A stretch of DNA of 34,838 nt, taken from assembly GCA_949295085.1 (NCBI GenBank), contig CASFJS010000015.1:1-34838 (forward strand). Direction: 5' to 3'. Source of the DNA: an uncultured Pseudomonadota bacterium. Its GTDB lineage: Bacteria > Pseudomonadota > Alphaproteobacteria > RF32 > CAG-239. This document shows, piece after piece, positions 32,354 to 34,838 of the stretch (its first letter is position 1; every line of letters starts with the position of its first letter). Under the pieces are notes generated by a model, which saw nothing but the letters and a program-made list of their open reading frames with translations, was not told the DNA's origin and searched no databases. Both the position numbers and the translations under genes were made by a program.

Positions 32354-33190
32354 TTACAGACTGCGCAGCGTGTCCGTATCAACCAAATCCAGGTATTTGC
32401 CGAGATATTTCTTAATCTCGGTCGGATTCTCAACAATTTTGAAACTCGGGTTGCCATAAAGGATAACCGTTACGCCTTTATCATGCAATTCACCGATATA
32501 ATCCAGATTCTTGTTAAACGATTTTTCGCCCAAAATAACCGATTTAACGTTAAGCCAGTCCATAAAAACCTTATATATTTCCTTAACGCCGCGTCGTCCG
32601 CCTTTAAGCCGCAATGTCGGGTAGTCGATTCCCGCTTTCAAGGCGCGCATATAGCCGTATAATCCGTAAACCTGCAAAATCACGCGTTTCGGAAACGGAA
32701 ACAACTCGGCCATTTTCTCGACATCGCGGGCTTTGTCGATAAGCAAAATCCAGTCCGGATATTGGCGCATCAGTTCTGCCACATCGGCAGCGTCCATGGT
32801 TGTGTATTTGCCGTATATTTTGGAGGCTTTAACTTCGGCCAGCGTCAGCGGCTCATCGCCCCTGTCTTCACGACCTGTTGCTTCGTTAAACAGCTTCCAG
32901 TCATGGCCGGCAATATAATGACCGTCGGATGTCTCAATAAAATCAACCTCAATAAATTTCATACCGGCTTTGATGGAATCTTCAACCGCTTCGCGCGAGC
33001 TGGTATAGACATGTCCGTCGATGGTACCGCCGGCATGGGCAATCAGATGGTGCTCGCCGTTGTGAAAAGGATAGGGCGTTTTATCTTTAATATTGGCAAG
33101 CACCGCTTCGCCCCAAAGCGCAAAGACGACCACAAACCAAACAACCGCCAGAACCATAATTCCGGCTAAAATTTTTAAAAATATCTTCAT
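32354..33190 (-). CDS. glycerophosphodiester phosphodiesterase-like protein
   Basis: The 278-residue protein has an N-terminal membrane helix (about 4-28) that anchors a GDPD domain outside the inner membrane. Conserved features are LIAHAGGTIDG at the start and FIEVDFIETSDGHYIAGHD, which carries the Glu, Asp and second His of the active site. The ATG at 33190 follows GAGGAC. The next gene downstream is the phosphoglycerol transferase, so both act on glycerophospho groups; a shared envelope function is plausible but inferred. Confidence 0.85.
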   Translation of the reverse strand: MKIFLKILAGIMVLAVVWFVVVFALWGEAVLANIKDKTPYPFHNGEHHLIAHAGGTIDGHVYTSSREAVEDSIKAGMKFIEVDFIETSDGHYIAGHDWKLFNEATGREDRGDEPLTLAEVKASKIYGKYTTMDAADVAELMRQYPDWILLIDKARDVEKMAELFPFPKRVILQVYGLYGYMRALKAGIDYPTLRLKGGRRGVKEIYKVFMDWLNVKSVILGEKSFNKNLDYIGELHDKGVTVILYGNPSFKIVENPTEIKKYLGKYLDLVDTDTLRSL

Positions 33191-33323
33191 CAAAAAGTCC
33201 TCAAAAATAACCAATAAACATTTTGTATATTAGATGGCGGAAACCGTTATCACAAGATTTTTTTAATGATTTCTGTTTATAATTCGGTATGCAGATAAGC
33301 TAAAAATTGTTTTGGAGGAACAG

Positions 33324-33932
33324 ATGATTGAGGGTTTTGAGTGGCAACAATTTTTTGGTGCGTTTTTTGTTTTATTTGCGATTATAGACATTTTCGGATC
33401 TTTGCCGATAATTTGGGCGTTGCGTCGCAAAGGTCGCATGGTTAAGCCGTTCAAAACGGCCGGTTTGGCGCTGATAATGTTTTTGATTTTTTATTTTGTC
33501 GGAGAGGCGTTTCTGGATTTGTTCGGGGTTGATACGGCATCTTTTGCCGTTGCCGGCTCATTGATTATTTTTGTCATGGCCTGCGAAATGATTTTGGATA
33601 TATCCATCTTTCAGGACACTCCGGACGCACCGAAGGATTCAAGCTTTTTTCCGGTCGTGTTTCCGTTGATTGCCGGTGCCGGCGCCCTGACCACGATGCT
33701 GGCCATTCGCTCGCAATTTTCACCGGTAAACCTTTTGAGTGCCGTTGTCGCCAATATGTTTTGCGTCTACGTCGTTCTGCGGATAGCCAACAAATTAGAG
33801 AAGAAGCTGAGCGCCGGTTTTTTATATATGCTTAAAAAGTTTTTCGGTATTATTTTGCTGACAATTTCAATCAAACTGTTTACCAGCAACATTACGTTAC
33901 TTATAGAAACGGTTATTAAAGCCTCGTCTTAA
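33324..33932 (+). CDS. MarC-family integral membrane protein
   Basis: The ATG at 33324 follows GGAGGA. The 202-residue protein has six membrane helices with FAIIDIFGSLPI near the start and PLIAGAGALTTML, the two conserved stretches of MarC proteins. The function is not established in general. It overlaps the convergent radC by 4 bp at the stop codons. Confidence 0.9.
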   Translation: MIEGFEWQQFFGAFFVLFAIIDIFGSLPIIWALRRKGRMVKPFKTAGLALIMFLIFYFVGEAFLDLFGVDTASFAVAGSLIIFVMACEMILDISIFQDTPDAPKDSSFFPVVFPLIAGAGALTTMLAIRSQFSPVNLLSAVVANMFCVYVVLRIANKLEKKLSAGFLYMLKKFFGIILLTISIKLFTSNITLLIETVIKASS

Positions 33933-34624
33933 TTTTTAATCAGGCCGTGTTCCAGAAAAGAAAAATATTCCGATTGTGTGATAATAATATGTTCATGCAG
34001 CCGGATTCCCATGAGCTGGCAGGCTTGGGCAACGTTGTTTGTCAGCTTAAGATCGTTTTCCGATGGCCTGGCCGCGCCGGACGGATGATTATGGACCAAA
34101 ATAATGCCGGCGGCATTATGCTGTAAGGCATCCATAACAATGTCACGCGGGGAAGCACTGACCGAAGACAAACTGCCTTTTTGCAAAAGCGCGCAGCCAA
34201 TGGCATTAAGCTTGGCGTTCAGATAAATAACGTGGAGTTCTTCAACCTCGGAATAAGCAATAGTGCTGCGGCAAAAATCAATCAGATGGTCCACGTTTAT
34301 CAAAACGGGTTTATCATCCGAGGCCAAATTTTGCCAACTCAGTCGTTGTGCCGCAACGGTAATGATTTTTAAAACGGTCACAACACCGTCGCTGACACCG
34401 TTAATTTTGCGCAAACGATATTCCGGAGCGGCAATTACTTTGGCAAAATTACCGAATTCCGCGACCAGCTTTTTGGCCAGCGGCTTAACGTCACGTCGCG
34501 GAATAGCCAAAGTTAAAACCAATTCCAGCAATTCATAATCAGCCATATCCCGACCGCCGCCAAGCAAAAAGCGTTGTTTGAGGCGTCTCCGATGTCCTAC
34601 ATAGTCCGGTTGTTGTGCGTTCAT
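33929..34624 (-). CDS. radC: RadC-family JAB/MPN protein
   Basis: The 231-residue protein starts at the ATG at 34624, 7 bp after the map stop; a longer reading overlaps map and is rejected. The N-terminal helix-hairpin-helix-like part (LRKINGVSDG) is present, and the C-terminal metal-binding motif is HNHPSGAARPSENDL (H178, H180, D191). The usual LLDHI near the end is LHEHI here. RadC proteins have no settled role; the name reflects family only. Confidence 0.93.
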   Translation of the reverse strand: MNAQQPDYVGHRRRLKQRFLLGGGRDMADYELLELVLTLAIPRRDVKPLAKKLVAEFGNFAKVIAAPEYRLRKINGVSDGVVTVLKIITVAAQRLSWQNLASDDKPVLINVDHLIDFCRSTIAYSEVEELHVIYLNAKLNAIGCALLQKGSLSSVSASPRDIVMDALQHNAAGIILVHNHPSGAARPSENDLKLTNNVAQACQLMGIRLHEHIIITQSEYFSFLEHGLIKN

Positions 34625-34631
34625 AAGTCGT

Positions 34632-34838
34632 TTAGTCCTGTTTTTTATAAGGCGGCCGGTCAAGTCCGGCTGGTGAATAGGTAAAAACCTCAAATCCGTC
34701 TTTGGTAACGGCCAGCGAATGTTCAAACTGAGCAGACAAAGACCGGTCTTTGGTAACGGCGGTCCATTCGTTTGAGAGAATGGTCGCCTCCTTTTTGCCA
34801 AAGTTAATCATCGGTTCAATAGTAAAAAACATACCTTC
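34632..34838 (-). CDS. map: methionine aminopeptidase, C-terminal part (partial)
   Basis: The gene runs off the right window edge. About 68 C-terminal residues are seen: GMFFTIEPMINFGK, which holds the metal-binding Glu, and RDRSLSAQFEHSLAVT, with the second Glu and typical type I Map sequence. The reading is interrupted only by the window end. It precedes radC on the same strand with an 8-bp gap. Confidence 0.93.
   Translation of the reverse strand, partial: EGMFFTIEPMINFGKKEATILSNEWTAVTKDRSLSAQFEHSLAVTKDGFEVFTYSPAGLDRPPYKKQD

Overview
The window looks like a chromosomal segment of an alphaproteobacterium of moderate GC content. The evidence is an alphaproteobacterial-type gene complement: yajC-secD-secF, a full SUF iron-sulfur operon, acpP-mltG, lgt, a YbjN-like gene, queA and an NlpD-like LysM/M23 lipoprotein. 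An L-lactate dehydrogenase and the Cys-rich secreted proteins suggest a fermentative, host-associated (gut-type) member. The organism assignment is inference from gene content; there is no rRNA in the window.

Layout. 1-3147 is accessory. A divergent pair of Cys-rich secreted protein genes (one cut off by the window edge) shares an inverted 5' leader with a hairpin motif. Between them lie palindromic repeats with a strict 27-bp tail periodicity. Two tandem, translationally coupled paralogous nucleotidyltransferases follow. 3148-10319 is almost all minus strand: a polytopic membrane protein, a flavin reductase with a basic tail, secF-secD-yajC, an amidase-activator lipoprotein and a PAS/degenerate-GGDEF protein. 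10397-19136 is a long plus-strand run: sufB, a MazG-like gene, sufC, sufD, sufS and sufT, then sufE, a divergent sucC/sucD-like pair and comF. A LysR-type regulator with two N-terminal helix-turn-helix units lies convergent to comF. queA, a membrane GGDEF protein and lgt follow.

23496-23754 is an AT-rich divergent intergenic region with one perfect and two near DnaA boxes and a full CtrA-type site. A YbjN-like gene, a small minus-strand cluster (acpP, mltG, an unrecognised 57-aa ORF, a second ACP-like gene), an acidic Val/Glu-rich membrane-anchored protein and ldh come next. An internally deleted IS3-family element separates ldh from the accessory right part. That part holds a P-loop kinase-like gene, a YgjV-like membrane protein, a secreted protein, an OpgB/LtaS-type phosphoglycerol transferase with a glycerophosphodiester phosphodiesterase, marC, radC and the 3' end of map.

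The most unusual points are these. The SucD-like subunit has Tyr where the family carries its phosphorylated His, together with other active-site changes. A MazG-like gene is overlapped on both sides inside the SUF operon. The LysR regulator carries a duplicated DNA-binding domain. The lgt/YbjN intergenic region resembles an origin or a CtrA/DnaA-controlled promoter. An ACP-like gene and an unknown small gene follow acpP-mltG, and fabF is missing from that cluster. Start codons were revised where a non-ATG upstream extension lacked a Shine-Dalgarno sequence.
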